The notes under the pieces were generated by a model. That model worked only from the letters and a program-made list of their open reading frames with translations, had not been told where the DNA came from and did no database searches. Positions 48,654 through 58,082 of a stretch of 64,000 nt of DNA are shown here, piece after piece. Each line of letters begins with the position of its first letter. The stretch's first letter is position 1. Both the position numbers and the translations under genes were made by a program. Source of the stretch: JAPPLB01 sp965218555. GTDB lineage: Bacteria > Acidobacteriota > Terriglobia > Bryobacterales > UBA6623. The stretch is from the NCBI GenBank assembly GCA_965218555.1, contig OZ244625.1:2542001-2606000 (forward strand), given 5' to 3'.

Positions 48654-49670
48654 CTAGAAGGGGAAGTGACCATAGTCAGGCCGGGGCACGTAGCCCGGAT
48701 AATAACCGGCTCCGATCAGCACCGGCAGGCCAAAGGCCACGACCCTCTTGACGAACGTCACCTTGCTCTGCATCATGCCGGTGGCGGGATTGAGCGCCTC
48801 GTAGTAAAGGAAGGTTTCGCCGAACGCATCGCCGACGCTCACCACGTCCCGACCGTCGAAGGGTCCGTCCATATGGTCGTTCAACTCGGAAGCACCGACG
48901 CCGGGATGCCCGCTGTCGGGATCGCCGCTGAACAGTGCGTAGCCGTAGGTGTCCACGCCGAACAAGTAGATCGAGCCGGTCTTCCAGCGCGGATCGGTCG
49001 TCAGCGGCTGAATGCCGAAGGCCCCCTGCGATTCCAGCAGCATCGCGGCGCAACGGACAAACTCCTGCAGCCTCTCGTTGGAAGGGTCGGTCTCGAGCCC
49101 CATGGCGTTGACCTCTTCGCTCTCGCAGGCGCCCGGAATGTCGCGGCGGTAGATGCCCGCGCCGATCGCGGCCGGGTTCCCTTCCCAGTCGATGCTCTTG
49201 ACGTAGGAAGCCTTCGGCTCATCCCTGCCGGTCGCCGGATTGGGGAAGGCGTAATAGATCCAGCCTTCATCGACGGTGCTCATGATGCGATACAGTTCCA
49301 CGTAGTAATCGCCGAAGGCGTCGATCAGCGGGCCCCAGGGTTCCCCTTCCCGCGACGGATCGGGCGGGAAGATGAACGCTCGGGCGGTCAATCTCATTTC
49401 TGTCACTTCGTCGACGAAGACATAGATCGGGCCGCTTCTCCAACGCTCGTCTTCGTGGAAGGCCCGGCGAGCCTCTTCAAAGCCCATTTCCTGGACGAAC
49501 TCGTAGGCGCACTGAACGAACGCCTGAACGTCCTGTGTCGTGCGCACGGCCCTGGCGCTGACGGAGCGATCCGCGCAAGACAGGGTTTCAGCGGCCCCCT
49601 GGGTAACGAGAGCCGGTGCGGCGGCCAAGAAGGGCAAGAGGATCAGCAAGGAAGGTGCTTGATGTCGCAT
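48654..49670 (-). CDS. Secreted tandem Cache-domain protein (copy B)
   Basis: A 338-residue paralogue of the 42.9-kb protein, on the other strand and about 80% identical. The signal is APSLLILLPFLAAAPALV; both Cache units are retained (FQ-type first unit with GWIYYAFPNPATGRDEPKAS; second unit with YLFGVDTYGYALFSGD). Upstream DNA (CCTCCGGTTCTG...) and downstream DNA (TTCTAGCAGG...) match copy A, so the duplication included flanks. ATG 49670 is used. Confidence 0.75.
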   Translation of the reverse strand: MRHQAPSLLILLPFLAAAPALVTQGAAETLSCADRSVSARAVRTTQDVQAFVQCAYEFVQEMGFEEARRAFHEDERWRSGPIYVFVDEVTEMRLTARAFIFPPDPSREGEPWGPLIDAFGDYYVELYRIMSTVDEGWIYYAFPNPATGRDEPKASYVKSIDWEGNPAAIGAGIYRRDIPGACESEEVNAMGLETDPSNERLQEFVRCAAMLLESQGAFGIQPLTTDPRWKTGSIYLFGVDTYGYALFSGDPDSGHPGVGASELNDHMDGPFDGRDVVSVGDAFGETFLYYEALNPATGMMQSKVTFVKRVVAFGLPVLIGAGYYPGYVPRPDYGHFPF

Positions 49671-50103
49671 CGTACGAACAAGGTTAGCAGAACCGGAGGG
49701 GTTTTGGAACCCTGCCGCGCGGCTCACGGCCACCGAGGAGGAGGCATTGTAGCGGCAGCGGGGGAAGGCGTTGTCGGCGGTTCATCGGCGGCTACAAGGT
49801 GCCGCGCCGGTTCCGCTTCGTGGACGCCCTGCCCAAGAGCGCGATGGGGAAGACCCTGAAGGCCGAACTCCGCCGCCGCTACGGGAACGGGTGAGCGGGA
49901 CCTCCGGAACCTGTTGCCGTTCCCCGGACGGCTGCAAGGTCGAGAACGTCGGCGCGCGCGGCCTCCTTGCCCCAGGGCGAGTCCGATCCACCCGCCATCG
50001 GGCCGAAATCTGAAACCCCACTTGTTGCAGAAGCCCAGCGACCTCACACACCAATGCGGCTTGGCGGGAGCTCGGCGCCGGACGCCGCCGTTCACGGTCG
50101 CCG
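49671..50103. other. Gap with acyl-CoA synthetase remnant
   Basis: Apart from the remnant at 49787-49894, no gene or array is recognised. The sequence is GC-rich with no open frame of convincing composition. Confidence 0.4.
49787..49894 (+). pseudogene. C-terminal remnant of an acyl-CoA synthetase
   Basis: GGYKVPRRFRFVDALPKSAM then GKTLKAELRRRYGNG and stop: the terminal motif (PKSAMGK with the catalytic Lys) of AMP-forming acyl-CoA ligases. All upstream domains are missing. Confidence 0.55.
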
Positions 50104-51402
50104 TTACAGCCAGGCGAACTTCGCCGCGAAGAGCAGCGCCACCGCGATCAACGTCAACGAGCATTCGCGCCGGCGTCCCGCCATCACCTTGATCAGCACG
50201 TAGGTGAGGAAGCCGATGCCGATGCCGTCGGCGATGGAGAACGTCAGCGGAATGGCGATGACGGTCATGATCGCGGCGGCCGATTCGGTGACGTCGCGCC
50301 AGTTCACGTCCACCAGCGGGCGCGCCATCAGGCACGCCACGTAGAGGATGGCGGACGCCGTCGCGTAGGGCGGAATGGACCCGGCCAGCGGTGCGAAGAA
50401 CAGGCAGGCGAGGAACAGCCCCGCCACGGTGACCGCGGTAAGGCCCGTCCGTCCGCCCGCGCTGGCTCCGGCGGCGCTCTCGATGTAGCTCGTGACCGGC
50501 GAGGTGCCGAGCAGGGCGCCTCCTACCGTCCCGGTGGAGTCGGCGATCAGCGCGCGCTCGATGCGTGGAAGCTGTCCGCGGTCATCGAGGAGCTTCGCCT
50601 GGTGCGCGACGCCGATCAGTGTGCCGGTGGTGTCGAACAGGTCGACGATCAGGAAGGTCAGGATGACCGCGATCATGCCCGCCTGCAGCGCGCCGGCGAT
50701 GTCGAGGGCGAGCAGCGTCGGCGTCGGATCGGGCGGCAGCGAGGCGACACCCTGCCATTCGGAGACGCCGAGAATGAGGCCGGCGGCGGCGACGCCCAGC
50801 ATCCCGATGAGCGCAGCGCCCGGCACCCGGCGCGCGGCGAGCGCCACGATCGCACAGAAGCCGAGCAGAGACAGCACCGGCTCCGGCGCCATCAACTCGC
50901 CGGTGGTGACCAGAGTCGCCTCGCTGGCCTGGATGATGCTGGCGTTCTTCAGCGCGATGACTCCCAGAAAGAGGCCGATCCCGGCCGCGATGGCCAGCTT
51001 CAGCCCCTGCGGGATCGCCTCGACGATCCAGCGCCGCACCGGGAGCACGCTGAGCACCAGGAACAGCACGCCGGAGACGAAAACCGCGCCGAGCGCGACC
51101 TCCCAGGTGTGCCCGAGGCCGAGGACGACGCCGTAGGCGAAGAATGCGTTGAGCCCCATGCCGGGCGCCAGCGCGATCGGGTAGTTGGCGTACAGCCCCA
51201 TCACCAGCGTGCTGAACGCGGCGGCCAGGCAGGTGGCGACGAACACCGCCTCGAACGGCATGCCGGCGTCGGAGAGGATCTGCGGGTTGACGAAGGAGAT
51301 GTAGGCCATCGTCAGGAAGGTCGTCGCGCCGGCCGTCAGCTCCGTCCGCACGTCGGTGCCGCGCTGCGCCAGTCCAAAGAAACGTTCGCAAGTTGCTGTC
51401 AT
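50104..51402 (-). CDS. Adenine/guanine/hypoxanthine permease, AzgA-like
   Basis: A 432-residue NCS2 transporter with about 12-14 membrane segments. Hallmarks are TELTAGATTFLTMAYISFVN, PIALAPGMGLNAFFAYGVV, VDLFDTTGTLIGVAHQAKLL, LGTSPVTSYIESAAGASAGG and RTGLTAVTVAGLFLACLFFA. It imports purines with protons. It stands alone; no purine-salvage enzyme is next to it. Confidence 0.93.
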   Translation of the reverse strand: MTATCERFFGLAQRGTDVRTELTAGATTFLTMAYISFVNPQILSDAGMPFEAVFVATCLAAAFSTLVMGLYANYPIALAPGMGLNAFFAYGVVLGLGHTWEVALGAVFVSGVLFLVLSVLPVRRWIVEAIPQGLKLAIAAGIGLFLGVIALKNASIIQASEATLVTTGELMAPEPVLSLLGFCAIVALAARRVPGAALIGMLGVAAAGLILGVSEWQGVASLPPDPTPTLLALDIAGALQAGMIAVILTFLIVDLFDTTGTLIGVAHQAKLLDDRGQLPRIERALIADSTGTVGGALLGTSPVTSYIESAAGASAGGRTGLTAVTVAGLFLACLFFAPLAGSIPPYATASAILYVACLMARPLVDVNWRDVTESAAAIMTVIAIPLTFSIADGIGIGFLTYVLIKVMAGRRRECSLTLIAVALLFAAKFAWL

Positions 51403-51471
51403 GGGTTCCTCGGCTCACCCGTCCACGCCGACATCGATGCCGCGGAAATGTTCCTCCTCGGGAGACAACTC

Positions 51472-51963
51472 TTAGCCGATCAGGGCCACTGCTCGGGCCA
51501 TGACAGGATCCCGGCCCGCGGCGAGATCTTCCTGGGAGGGGATCAGCAGTTCGTCCGGCGTCACACCGCTGTGTTCCAAGCGGCCTCCGTCGGACATGAT
51601 GACATCCGCGTTCGTTATGTTCGCGCCGTACATCACGACGGCGCCGGCTCCGAGGGAATGGCGATGGACGCGAGCCGGAGGAATAAACCGAGTGTGGGAG
51701 TCGTTGAAGTCGACCAGCGCCTGCCCAATGATGCCCATCATCTGTCCCACTGACGCCGATTGCCGCAACTTTTCGTTGGCCTGCGCAAAGTGCGCATCGA
51801 GGTCAATGCCGCCGTAGCTTGGATCGTAGTACTCCTTTTGGATGTCTTTGTTGATCTGCTGAAGCATGCCGCGGCCGAGTGCGCGGTCCCTGTCTTGTAA
51901 GCCTTGCCCAACAAGCGATGCAGCAGCAATCAATAGAAAAGCGGCGAGGCGAATCCAGCACAT
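51472..51963 (-). pseudogene. S41 family protease with internal deletion
   Basis: The 163-residue product has a signal peptide (WIRLAAFLLIAAASLV). The N-terminal S41/tail-protease helical region follows (LQQINKDIQKEYYDPSYGGI ... QALVDFNDSHTRFIPPARVH). It then jumps straight to the extreme C-terminus (GANITNADVIMSDGGRLEHS and GVTPDELLIPSQEDLAAGRD). The PDZ and catalytic Ser/Lys region, normally more than 200 residues, is gone. The frame is preserved, but the product cannot be an active protease. Confidence 0.7.
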
Positions 51964-52260
51964 GGAGGCTCCTTTTCCCAGGATTTCCGACCGTCCGGGC
52001 AGGGGTATGGTAGTCAAGCCACGGCCCGATGCGCAAGGGTTCTCACCCTCTTGCCGCTGTCGGGACTACTCTCACTACCGCTCCAGTGACCGCAGAGGGC
52101 ATTGGGAACCGCCACACCCGTAGCCCGGGAAACATGCCGACCTTGCGTCCACTCCCCAGCGGCGTCACAACCGGCCGTCGTCGAGCAACCACGGCGCCCC
52201 GACAAGCCCTAGGCCGTTTGCTCTACACTTGGTAATCTTGCCCATCCAAGGAGTTACTCT

Positions 52261-53856
52261 ATGCTCGTCGGTTACGTCAGTTGTGAACGTTATCTCGCCA
52301 TCCCGGATGTTTTATTTGAATTTGAAAACAGCAAAGGCTCAGTCGAGGCCCGCTCCACGGCGACGGGGGCCGTCTACGCCGATGTCAAATCCGGCGAGTA
52401 CCGAGTGACCCTGTACAAAGAAGGCTACGGCGCCAAGAGCGTTGTGGTCCAGGTCAAGAAAAGGAAGCCGTATCACTTCCGGCTGCTCTCGAACAATTTG
52501 GTCGGCTATGCCTGGCCCAAGTGGGTGTGCTCGGGCGAGCGCTCGGAGTACCGGGTCCATGCGGTGGAGCCCTATCGTCTCGACCTGTACCGCTACGGCT
52601 GGCAGAAAGAGTACATCAAGACGGTTGGATGGTACGACGAACACGGCCCGCGCGCGACGATGCAGATCACGCCCGACGGTGACTACACGCAAACCGGCAT
52701 CGAGTTCAACAAGCGCGGCTACCGCAACAATCCCCACCACACGCAGTTCGTCGTCGGCCCGGAGCGCTCCGGCCTGTACTACTTCCATGCCAAGGCCGAG
52801 TCGGGAGCTTTCTTTTCATTCCCCTGGATCGTTGCGCCGGCCGAACCCCGGGCGAAGATCGCCGTTCTGGCGGCCAACATGAACTGGAACGCCTACAACA
52901 ATTTCGGAGGCCGCTCCAATTACATTCACCCGATCGAGATGCCGCCCAAGCCCACCGTCAACGCGCGTCTCGACCTGGACCGCTACATCTCCGACGAGCA
53001 TATGCAGTTCTCGGTCGAGGACTACTCGCCGCTCTCGTTCGATCGCCCGGAACTGATCAACCATATCCCCGAGGGGACGGAGATTACCGACCCGGTCGAA
53101 GGGCGCTCGGCCTGTCACGTGGCTCCGGCCGAGTGGCGGCTTTTCGGGTGGCTGGAGCGAGAGGGCCTGGAATACGACCTACATGCCGAAACCCAGTTCC
53201 ACCAAGGGGTCTTGAATCTCGATGCGTACCAGGTCTTGATCACCAGCACCCACCCCGAGTATTGGTCGAAAGAGATGTATTTCAATCTGAAGGAGTGGGT
53301 GTTCGAGCGTGGCGGCAAGCTGCTCTACCTCGGCGGCAACGGCCTCAACTGCCCGGTGGAGTTCATCGACGAGTACACGATGACGGTTCGCAACGGCAAG
53401 TACAAAGGCATCAGCGCAAACCTGGACGAGTTTGGCAAAGAAAGCCGCATGCACACCTATTACGAGTCCGAGGCGAACCTGTTGGGCGTGGTTTGCACCG
53501 ACTCCGGCATCATGACCGGCGCACCCTACCGGGCCATCGACTCTTCCCATTGGATTTTCGAGGGCACCGGCTTGAACGACGGTGACATCTTCGGCGAAAA
53601 GTGTCTTCACATGCGCTGTTGGGGAGGGGCGTCCGGACATGAAACCGACAAAATGTCCCCGAGCTCACCAGCAGGAACGAAACTTCTGGCCAAGGGACTG
53701 AACCCCGACGACGGCGGCGCCGAGGTCGTCTACCATGAAACCGCTTCGGGAGGGGCGGTTTATTCGGTGGGTTCGATCAGCTACCCTTGTTCCCTGCCGG
53801 TGGACAGGAACATCTCCACCATCACCAAGAACGTAATCAACCGCTTCCTCGGGTAG
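52261..53856 (+). CDS. N,N-dimethylformamidase large-subunit-like protein
   Basis: A 531-residue protein. The first about 75 residues form a carboxypeptidase-regulatory-like beta domain (GAVYADVKSGEYRVTLYKEG). The rest matches the dimethylformamidase beta-subunit C-terminal family: YAWPKWVCSGERSEYRVHAV, NMNWNAYNNFGGRSNYIHPI, LNLDAYQVLITSTHPEYWSK and GGKLLYLGGNGLNCPV. A good ribosome site, AAGGAG, lies 8 bases before ATG. It probably hydrolyses an amide or similar C-N bond. It begins a set with an MFS transporter and a DapA-like enzyme, suggesting uptake and breakdown of an organic N compound; the substrate is unknown. Confidence 0.8.
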   Translation: MLVGYVSCERYLAIPDVLFEFENSKGSVEARSTATGAVYADVKSGEYRVTLYKEGYGAKSVVVQVKKRKPYHFRLLSNNLVGYAWPKWVCSGERSEYRVHAVEPYRLDLYRYGWQKEYIKTVGWYDEHGPRATMQITPDGDYTQTGIEFNKRGYRNNPHHTQFVVGPERSGLYYFHAKAESGAFFSFPWIVAPAEPRAKIAVLAANMNWNAYNNFGGRSNYIHPIEMPPKPTVNARLDLDRYISDEHMQFSVEDYSPLSFDRPELINHIPEGTEITDPVEGRSACHVAPAEWRLFGWLEREGLEYDLHAETQFHQGVLNLDAYQVLITSTHPEYWSKEMYFNLKEWVFERGGKLLYLGGNGLNCPVEFIDEYTMTVRNGKYKGISANLDEFGKESRMHTYYESEANLLGVVCTDSGIMTGAPYRAIDSSHWIFEGTGLNDGDIFGEKCLHMRCWGGASGHETDKMSPSSPAGTKLLAKGLNPDDGGAEVVYHETASGGAVYSVGSISYPCSLPVDRNISTITKNVINRFLG

Positions 53857-53923
53857 GGCGATAAAGCGCCATGCGTGCTCTCCCACAGGCCGGGTTGTCC
53901 GCCGTGAAAGCATCTCTGCCATA

Positions 53924-55252
53924 GTGAACACCGCATCCAACGGTACGCGACCTACTTCCGTCCGCTACATGGTGTTGGCCGCGTTGGCCCTGGCCTCTAC
54001 GAGCGCCTATCTGACGCGGTACTGCATCTCCGTCGCGAACACGACGATCGAGGCTGAACTGGGGTTCACCCCTTCTCAGATGGGATGGGTGTTCAGCGCA
54101 TTCAATATCGGCTATTTGTTCTTTCAGGTTCCCGGCGGAGCTTTGGGCACCCGCTTCGGGACCCGCGTGTCGTTACCGTTTCTCAGCACGCTGTGGTCCG
54201 CGTTCACAGTGTGGACGTCGGCTGTCTTTTCGTACGTCCCGCTGATCGCGTCACGCATTGCGTTCGGCGCCGCGCAGGCGGGGCTGGTTCCCAACACGGC
54301 GAAGGTCATCTGCGACTGGTTCCCCGTCTCGCGGCGGGGTTTCGGAAGCGCCGCGATCGGAGCGGCGATGTCGGTCGGCAGCGTGATCACGTTCGGCCTC
54401 ACCGCCTGGTTGCTTGAGCATCTCGATTGGCGCGCGGTCTTTCAGCTCTATTCCTTGGTGGGCATCGTCTGGGCAGCGGGCTATTACTGGTTCGCCCGCA
54501 CCCGGCCTACGGAGCACCGCTGGGTGAACGAGGCTGAGCTGCGGCTGATTGCCGGCGCAGGGTCCGAAGCCGAACACAAGCCGCAGGCAGAATCCCGGAA
54601 GCGAGGATTGACTTGGCAGCGCCTTGCTGTCATGGCCGGCTCATTGAGCATGTGGGGCATCTGCATACAGTCGGCCTTCCGAGCTGCGGGCTACATCATT
54701 CTGGTGACATGGTTCCCGGCCTTTCTCGAAAAAGGCTTCGGTATCACGCGCGAAGAAGCCGGGTTGATGTCGATGGCGCCCACGGCAGGAGTCATCGTCG
54801 GAACGATATTCGGTGGGTTCATCGTCGATTGGCTGCTCCGAAAGACCGGCAACAAGAGGATCAGCCGCAGCAGCGTCGGCATGGGGGCGCTGGCCGTTTG
54901 TAGTTTCGTTACGTTGTCCGCGGCGTGGACCGGTTCGCCGTATCAGCTCGTCGCGGCGGTCGCGGTCGGCGCGACTTTTTCCGGCGCCGGCAGTCCCGCC
55001 GCCTGGGCGACCACGATGGACATGGCCGGCAATCTGACCGCCGAAGTCATGGGCATCATGAACATGACGGGCACCATCGGCGGCCTCGTAACGCCGGTCG
55101 TACTCGGATACATGATCGAGAACATCGAACGCACCGGAGGCGACTGGAACCAGATCATCTACGTAGCCGCCGGGATCTATATGGTCGGATCGCTTTGCTG
55201 GCTCGCGGTCGACCCCAATGTCACCGTCGACGAACCGCGCGCATCCACGTAG
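53924..55252 (+). CDS. MFS transporter, anion:cation symporter family
   Basis: A 442-residue, 12-helix major facilitator from GTG 53924. TRYCISVANTTIEAELGFTP, SQMGWVFSAFNIGYLFFQVP, GGALGTRFGTRVSLPFLSTL and ICDWFPVSRRGFGSAAIGAA are ACS-family (glucarate/galactonate/phthalate-type) features. It likely imports an organic acid that feeds the flanking enzymes. It lies 67 bases after the dimethylformamidase-like gene. Confidence 0.88.
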   Translation: MNTASNGTRPTSVRYMVLAALALASTSAYLTRYCISVANTTIEAELGFTPSQMGWVFSAFNIGYLFFQVPGGALGTRFGTRVSLPFLSTLWSAFTVWTSAVFSYVPLIASRIAFGAAQAGLVPNTAKVICDWFPVSRRGFGSAAIGAAMSVGSVITFGLTAWLLEHLDWRAVFQLYSLVGIVWAAGYYWFARTRPTEHRWVNEAELRLIAGAGSEAEHKPQAESRKRGLTWQRLAVMAGSLSMWGICIQSAFRAAGYIILVTWFPAFLEKGFGITREEAGLMSMAPTAGVIVGTIFGGFIVDWLLRKTGNKRISRSSVGMGALAVCSFVTLSAAWTGSPYQLVAAVAVGATFSGAGSPAAWATTMDMAGNLTAEVMGIMNMTGTIGGLVTPVVLGYMIENIERTGGDWNQIIYVAAGIYMVGSLCWLAVDPNVTVDEPRAST

Positions 55253-55397
55253 ACGTCTTCGCAGGCTTCCTCTGGCTCGAGAATATGCAGGGGCTCCCGC
55301 CAGGCACCGCATCACACACACGCACTACGCCGGCTACTGAAGTCCGGAGGCGGGCATATCGTTGACGTGGAAAGCGCCAACTGCGAAGATCCAAGGC

Positions 55398-56315
55398 ATG
55401 GAAAACCGACTACTCGATCGCTTCCCCGGGGTCATTGGATTCCCCGTTACTCCGTTCTCCGACTATGACGAGTTTGACGACGCGGCGTTTCGCGAGAACG
55501 TCTCGTTCATGCTCGATACGCGCCTGGCCGCCCTGGCTTTCACGGGCAGCAACGGCGAGATGCAGTCGCTCACGATCGACGAATACGCCGCGCTGACCGC
55601 GACCGCCGGCGAGATGGTTGCCGGCAAGAAAGGGCTGATCTTCGGCGTCGGACAAACCCTCCGCACGGCGCAGGCGCAAGCCCGCTTGGCGCGCAAGGCA
55701 GGGGCGGACGCCGTCATTATCATGGCGCCCTATACGCCCGACATGAACGAGCCCGGCTTGGCTGACTACTACAAGGCCGTCGCCGAGACCGCCGAGCTGC
55801 CCGCCTTCCTGTACCAAACGAAGTGGAGCGGCGTGCTCGAGCTGTCGCTGCTCGAGCGGCTCCAGGATACGGAGAACATCTGCATGGTCAAGGACGAAAA
55901 CGGCAACATGTCGCACTACCTCAATGTGCGCGTGAATTTCGGCGACCACTTCCACTGGGTCAACGGCATGGCCGAGCCCTTCGCTCCGACCTACTGGAAT
56001 CACGGCGTCCATACGTTCACGTCCGGCCTGGCCTGCTTCATGCCCCACATTTCGACGGAATTGCACGACCAGTGCTCGGTGGGCAATTGGGGCCGCGCCA
56101 AGCAGATCCTCGATGAGATCGTCATTCCGCTGTACCAAATGCGGAACCGGCGCCCGGGCTACAAAACCTCGATGATCAAGACGGGGATGACCCTGGCGGG
56201 GCTCAAGGGCGGGCGTGTCAGGAGACCGCTCATCGAGATGAGTCCCGAAGACCGGGACGACCTCAAAGAGCTGATGGCGAGAACCGGCCTGTTAGCCGAA
56301 CCGGTCGCCGTTTAA
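55398..56315 (+). CDS. DapA/dehydratase family aldolase
   Basis: A 305-residue class I aldolase-fold enzyme. FPVTPFSDYDEFDDAAFREN, the LAFTGSNGEMQSLTIDEYAA phosphate/carboxylate loop, FLYQTKWSGV with the catalytic Tyr, and CMVKDENGNMSHYL with the Schiff-base Lys are visible. Its closest look is to 5-dehydro-4-deoxyglucarate dehydratase-type sugar-acid enzymes rather than lysine-pathway DapA. It follows an ACS transporter, consistent with catabolism of a sugar acid or related compound. Confidence 0.85.
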   Translation: MENRLLDRFPGVIGFPVTPFSDYDEFDDAAFRENVSFMLDTRLAALAFTGSNGEMQSLTIDEYAALTATAGEMVAGKKGLIFGVGQTLRTAQAQARLARKAGADAVIIMAPYTPDMNEPGLADYYKAVAETAELPAFLYQTKWSGVLELSLLERLQDTENICMVKDENGNMSHYLNVRVNFGDHFHWVNGMAEPFAPTYWNHGVHTFTSGLACFMPHISTELHDQCSVGNWGRAKQILDEIVIPLYQMRNRRPGYKTSMIKTGMTLAGLKGGRVRRPLIEMSPEDRDDLKELMARTGLLAEPVAV

Positions 56316-56327
56316 GGAGCTTCAACG

Positions 56328-57335
56328 ATGCCCGCGGCGGCCCGCCATTACCCAGCAGCCCGTGGCAAAAGTCCCGCAGGCGGCGTTACGCGCCTTGGGA
56401 CCAATAGCGTAACGTATGGCCGCGGCAGCAACGCAGCGACTCACTCTTCCCACAGTCGGCCGGGAGTGGCGCGTAACCCTTCGGGCGACGGACGTTTGCG
56501 GCCGTCGGCTTTGTCGTTCGTCGGAGGAGATCGCCCGGATCGCCATCCTCCTCACTTCGCGCCGAGCGACCGCAGAAGTCCGCCGCGCCTTCCATGGGAC
56601 TTTTACCACGGGCTGCTCGGCCTCGCGATCACGTCGATCGTGTTGTGGGCCGGCTGCTCCAACGTGCGGGCGGTCCTCAACGAGCCGCGGCCGGAGACTT
56701 TCGCCGAGGGCAAGCGCCGGCCGCTTCAAATCGGCAAGCTCATCAAGAAGCGGCAGATTGCGCCCGTCACCGGCGTCGAGATGGCGGATTGGCTGAACCG
56801 TCCCCAGCGTGAAGCCGAAGAACAGCCCAACCGAGTGATCGAAGCTCTCCGCATTCCCGAAGGCGGAACCGTCGTGGACCTCGGCGCGGGCACAGGCTAT
56901 TTCACGTGGCGTCTGGCGCGCCAAGTCGGACCGACGGGCCGGGTCATCGCGGTCGACATCCAACAGGGCATGCTTGACCGGCTCGAGCGCAACATCCGGG
57001 ACCGTGGTTTCCAGAACGTCCAGATCGTGCTGAGCGAACCAGGCGACCCGAGGATCCCCGCCGGCAGCGCCGATTTGGTTCTCCTCGTCGACGTATATCA
57101 CGAACTGGCGCAGCCGGAAGCCGTCATGGAACACGTTCGGCAAGGGCTCAAACCGAATGGCCGCGTGGTCCTCATCGAATACCGCAAGGAGGACCCTACG
57201 ATCCCCCTGCCGCCCGTGCGCAAGATGACGGTCCCCGAAGTGCGTTCAGAGTTGGAGCCGCTCGGCTTTCGATTCATCGAGTCGATGGACTTCGTGCCGA
57301 CTCAGCACATCATCGTGTTCGATACCGCCCCGTAG
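56328..57335 (+). CDS. SAM-dependent methyltransferase, start uncertain
   Basis: The C-terminal about 220 residues are a class I methyltransferase: VVDLGAGTGYFTWRLARQVG (SAM site), RVIAVDIQQGMLDRLERNIR, LLVDVYHELAQPEAVMEHVR and GRVVLIEYRKEDPTI. Before it lies a hydrophobic stretch with a lipobox-like LWAGCS, suggesting an exported lipoprotein form. The first about 85 codons from ATG 56328 look non-coding and include an inverted repeat CGTTACGC/GCGTAACG (56384-56414). The true start probably lies near 56590 at a non-ATG codon. Confidence 0.75.
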   Translation: MPAAARHYPAARGKSPAGGVTRLGTNSVTYGRGSNAATHSSHSRPGVARNPSGDGRLRPSALSFVGGDRPDRHPPHFAPSDRRSPPRLPWDFYHGLLGLAITSIVLWAGCSNVRAVLNEPRPETFAEGKRRPLQIGKLIKKRQIAPVTGVEMADWLNRPQREAEEQPNRVIEALRIPEGGTVVDLGAGTGYFTWRLARQVGPTGRVIAVDIQQGMLDRLERNIRDRGFQNVQIVLSEPGDPRIPAGSADLVLLVDVYHELAQPEAVMEHVRQGLKPNGRVVLIEYRKEDPTIPLPPVRKMTVPEVRSELEPLGFRFIESMDFVPTQHIIVFDTAP

Positions 57336-57506
57336 GCCGAGCGGCCTGCTGCCGTTTCGCCAGCGAATCATTCCGGAGACCGGCGAGTTGCGCCACCGTA
57401 TCAGGGTCATCGCGGAGCCGGTCGCGTGGCTCTCCGAGGTCGCTTGGGGAAGGGTGGCGCCGTGGCGGATCATACATGGCTGACGGATGGGTCCCCGAGG
57501 TCTGAC

Positions 57507-57770
57507 CTAGGCTTCGACCTTCTCGGACAGCCAGACCTTCATCAGCGACTGGTAGGGAACACCTCGTTTATGGGCCGCGATCTTGATCTGTTCAAGCAGA
57601 CCGACCGGCAGCCTGAGAGAAATCGCCTGGGTTGACGGTTTGAGATTGGCAAAACGAACACGTTCAGCCTGGCTCCAATCGACATAACCGCTGGAGTCGT
57701 GACTTTCCCAGAAGGCCCGCTCTTGCGCTTCGCTTTTGAAGTCGGGAATGGGTCTACGTTTCTTTTTCAT
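57507..57770 (-). CDS. brnA: BrnA-like antitoxin
   Basis: An 87-residue protein with the BrnA/CopG antitoxin features: MKKKRRPIPDFKSEAQERAF, WESHDSSGYVDWSQAERV and the ribbon-helix-helix AISLRLPVGLLEQIKIAAHK with GVPYQSLMKVWL. It overlaps the toxin gene by 17 bases. It should neutralise the toxin and repress the shared promoter. Confidence 0.88.
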   Translation of the reverse strand: MKKKRRPIPDFKSEAQERAFWESHDSSGYVDWSQAERVRFANLKPSTQAISLRLPVGLLEQIKIAAHKRGVPYQSLMKVWLSEKVEA

Positions 57771-58056
57771 AACGGGATCGCTCCTTGCGATGCATGTCCC
57801 GAGCGGAGATCACGCGGATCTTGGTGTTCTCCCCGCGGAGTGTGAACGTTACATGCAGCCGGCGCCCCGAATTGGTGACGCCGAGCGCATGAAACCGCGG
57901 CTCGGGTCGGCTGTGCTTGACGTCTTCGACAACGAGAAACGGTTCGTTGAAGAACATTTGTTCCGCTTCGGCTTGACTGACACCGTGCTTGTCGAAGCTT
58001 TTCCGTGTATTGCCCTCGTCCCATTGAAAGCCGACGATCCGTTCGAAACCGACCAC
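57754..58056 (-). CDS. brnT: BrnT-like ribonuclease toxin
   Basis: A 100-residue toxin from GTG 58056. FQWDEGNTRKSFDKHGVSQA, EAEQMFFNEPFLVVED, RFHALGVTNSGRRLHVTFTL and IRVISARDMHRKERSRY match BrnT (RelE-like fold) families. The toxin gene comes first, as usual for brnTA. The GTG lies only three bases from a palindrome, so a later start is possible. Confidence 0.88.
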   Translation of the reverse strand: MVGFERIVGFQWDEGNTRKSFDKHGVSQAEAEQMFFNEPFLVVEDVKHSRPEPRFHALGVTNSGRRLHVTFTLRGENTKIRVISARDMHRKERSRYEKET

Positions 58057-58059
58057 AAT

Positions 58060-58082
58060 TTGTATATTGCCATAATATACAA
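58060..58082 (-). promoter_or_regulatory. Operator palindrome of brnTA
   Basis: A perfect inverted repeat TTGTATATT-GCCAT-AATATACAA in an AT-rich island just upstream of brnT. It covers a TATATT-type -10 box, as expected for BrnA autorepression. Confidence 0.7.

Noticed and set aside
56384..56414. Inverted repeat CGTTACGC/GCGTAACG as a terminator after the DapA-family gene
   Set aside because: Eight-base arms with a 15-base loop and no T-run; too weak to call.
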